This document shows, piece after piece, positions 21,833 through 26,583 of a DNA stretch of 26,583 nt (its first letter is position 1; every line of letters begins with the position of its first letter). Below the pieces are notes generated by a model, which was not told the DNA's origin, did not search any database, and saw only the letters and a list, made by a program, of their open reading frames with translations. The DNA is from Leptospira alstonii serovar Sichuan str. 79601 (GTDB taxonomy: Bacteria > Spirochaetota > Leptospiria > Leptospirales > Leptospiraceae): NCBI RefSeq assembly GCF_000347175.1, contig NZ_ANIK01000062.1:17501-44083 (forward strand), given 5' to 3'. The translations under genes and the position numbers were made by a program.

Positions 21833-22060
21833 TTAGTCTTCCGAATCTTCGAGAAGATTGTTCAGACTTTCAATCAGAACGTCCACTTCCACGCCGTAAC
21901 CCATACAAACTTGCTCGATCGTTTCGAGCTCGTTGATAGAACAATGGGAACAACCGCCTAAATGGTAACTCGAAAAAACAAGCCCTGCTTCGGGGTGAAC
22001 GGCCATTGCCTCACCTACCGTCATTTCCTTATAAAATCTTGGCTTGACCGCTTCTGTCAT
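21833..22060 (-). CDS. DUF1858-family small protein with C-x2-C
   Basis: 75 residues from ATG 22060, with an AGGAG eight bases upstream. The central L-G-G-C-S-H-C-S (Cys37 and Cys40) and the opening M-T-V-G-E-A-M-A-V-H-P-E are the DUF1858 pattern. The family is small and often found near redox and hybrid-cluster enzymes; the two cysteines may bind metal or form a disulfide. No partner gene is adjacent. It is a single-gene unit ended by a clear terminator and divergent from the PTPS-like gene. Confidence 0.85.
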   Translation of the reverse strand: MTEAVKPRFYKEMTVGEAMAVHPEAGLVFSSYHLGGCSHCSINELETIEQVCMGYGVEVDVLIESLNNLLEDSED

Positions 22061-22101
22061 TGAAAATCTCCTATCCTTGAAATAACCGTTACGTAAAATT
22101 T

Positions 22102-22150
<49 letters not shown>

Positions 22151-22151
22151 G

Positions 22152-22564
<413 letters not shown>

Positions 22565-22570
22565 AAACGA

Positions 22571-22607
22571 GAAAGCCAAAGCCGCGGAGCCCTAGGCTTT
22601 GGCTTTC
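22571..22607 (+). terminator. Long hairpin after the PTPS-like gene
   Basis: gaaagccaaagcc (22571-22583) pairs perfectly over 13 bp with ggctttggctttc (22595-22607). It begins six bases after the stop. It lacks a strong T-run, but its stem is long; it lies between convergent genes. Confidence 0.55.
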
Positions 22608-22617
22608 AACAAAGTTG

Positions 22618-22650
<33 letters not shown>

Positions 22651-22662
22651 CAATGTTCGGTT

Positions 22663-23667
<1,005 letters not shown>

Positions 23668-23694
23668 GTCGGTTCCTAACTTTTAAATTTTGAA

Positions 23695-25515
<1,821 letters not shown>

Positions 25516-25583
25516 CTAAATCCTCCGTTTAGAAATTTTTACCAGAGAATGGTTTTTATTCTGCATCGTCAATTAAAAAATCC

Positions 25584-25589
25584 ATTATA
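25584..25589 (-). promoter_or_regulatory. -10 box of the porin-sbp operon
   Basis: On the minus strand the sequence reads TATAAT, the perfect -10 hexamer, giving a leader of about 60 nt to the ATG at 25515. The -35 is poor (TTAAAA region). A copy of aaattctgtttt (25597-25608) covers the -35 area, which suggests a regulator site. Confidence 0.45.
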
Positions 25590-25596
25590 TTAGATA

Positions 25597-25668
25597 AAAT
25601 TCTGTTTTTAAGAAAAATAATCCGTAGTTACAGATAGAAATCTTCTTTTAAAAGTGAAATTCTGTTTT
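25597..25668. repeat. Direct repeat aaattctgtttt upstream of the porin
   Basis: The 12-mer occurs at 25597-25608 and 25657-25668, exactly 60 bp apart, with a degenerate relative, gaaatcttctttt, between them (25637-25649). The first copy overlaps the predicted -35 region of the porin promoter. This could be an operator, or AT-rich chance. Confidence 0.4.
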
Positions 25669-25802
25669 ATTTGATAAGTAAAAGAAGCGTTCTTTTTAGA
25701 TTCATAGGTTCTTAAATCCAGATAAAAAGTTTTCTTATAAATTAACGTGATTTGGTGGAGTAAGTTTAGACGAATGTTGAAGCGAAATTTGCTGGAGCGT
25801 AC

Positions 25803-25837
25803 TAGGAGTCAGTGGTTAGGAATCAGATGTCAGGGTG
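25803..25837 (+). repeat. Dispersed 35-bp repeat, copy 2
   Basis: Begins taggagtcagtgg and ends gatgtcagggtg; matches 6464-6498 at 28 of 35 positions. The last bases of the window (tcagaagtc, 26575-26583) may begin a third copy. Confidence 0.6.
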
Positions 25838-26030
25838 ACCTTGCCTGTCAGACATTGACCTTTTGTAATCTCCCGGCTTTGTTCCGTTCTGAAAAAATTA
25901 GAATTCTAAAAACAAAAATCTTTCCGATTCCCTTTACGTCGTACCCGAGTTACGTTATTTTTTTAAGAAAAGTTTTCTTTTTTCTACCCGAATCGATCCG
26001 CCTGAACCCGTTCCCAGAACCGTATTTGGT

Positions 26031-26570
<540 letters not shown>

Positions 26571-26583
26571 AAAATCAGAAGTC

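Larger units (their letters stand above)
25516..26030. other. Gene-free region: porin promoter, repeats, DUF1564 leader
   Basis: No credible gene is present. The AT-rich half (25516-25745) holds the likely minus-strand promoter and two copies of aaattctgtttt. The second half holds copy 2 of the dispersed repeat (25803-25837) and the DUF1564 leader. A 99-codon ORF here (25747-26046) overlaps the repeat and looks random. Confidence 0.6.

Overview
The window looks like chromosomal DNA from a pathogenic-clade Leptospira. The evidence is the presence of Leptospira-typical families (DUF1564, a DUF1574-like SGNH protein, an alginate-export-type outer-membrane barrel), a spirochete-type mre cell-shape cluster, and genes separated by AT-rich, repeat-bearing intergenic DNA. 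Base composition looks moderate rather than very AT-rich, so a species other than L. interrogans is possible. This is inference from reading; no database search was run.

Layout. (1) 1-4963: a run of + strand genes: the end of an SLBB-domain protein, a long acidic repeat protein interrupted by a one-base frameshift at a GGGGCCCC tract, and an acidic, two-GAF protein with a degenerate GGDEF-like C-terminus. (2) 4975-8142: an MBOAT O-acyltransferase and an SGNH/DUF1574-like partner, separated by 600 bp of repeat-rich DNA; together they suggest O-acylation of a surface or periplasmic glycan. (3) 8426-11798, minus strand: an AlkD-like DNA alkylation repair protein, a truncated DUF4349-like ORF, a cysteine-rich zinc-ribbon protein and a Ppx/GppA phosphatase. 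(4) 11989-18144, plus strand: mreB, mreC, mreD, mrdA (PBP2) and rodA, the elongasome operon, divergent from ppx. (5) 18264-22564: a hicB-like antitoxin followed by a hicA remnant, an unrecognised 269-aa protein, a secreted protein with a CHAT/caspase-like His-Cys pattern (minus), a PAS-GGDEF diguanylate cyclase flanked by fragments of lost paralogues, a DUF1858 protein (minus), and a PTPS/QueD-family enzyme with Glu in place of the catalytic Cys. (6) 22663-25515, minus strand: a sulfate-binding protein encoded 27 bp downstream of an alginate-export-type porin. (7) 25516-26583: promoter DNA, a dispersed repeat, and a DUF1564 gene.

How it fits together: the core is envelope growth (the Mre/PBP2/RodA machine), surrounded by envelope decoration (MBOAT plus SGNH), nutrient uptake (porin plus sulfate-binding protein) and signalling (GAF/GGDEF and PAS/GGDEF proteins). 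The most unusual items are the frameshifted acidic repeat protein, the degenerate GGDEF protein beside it, the enlarged RodA, the collapsed diguanylate cyclase array, the toxin-less hicB, the secreted CHAT-like protein and the Glu-type PTPS. No tRNA, rRNA, CRISPR array or intact insertion sequence was seen.
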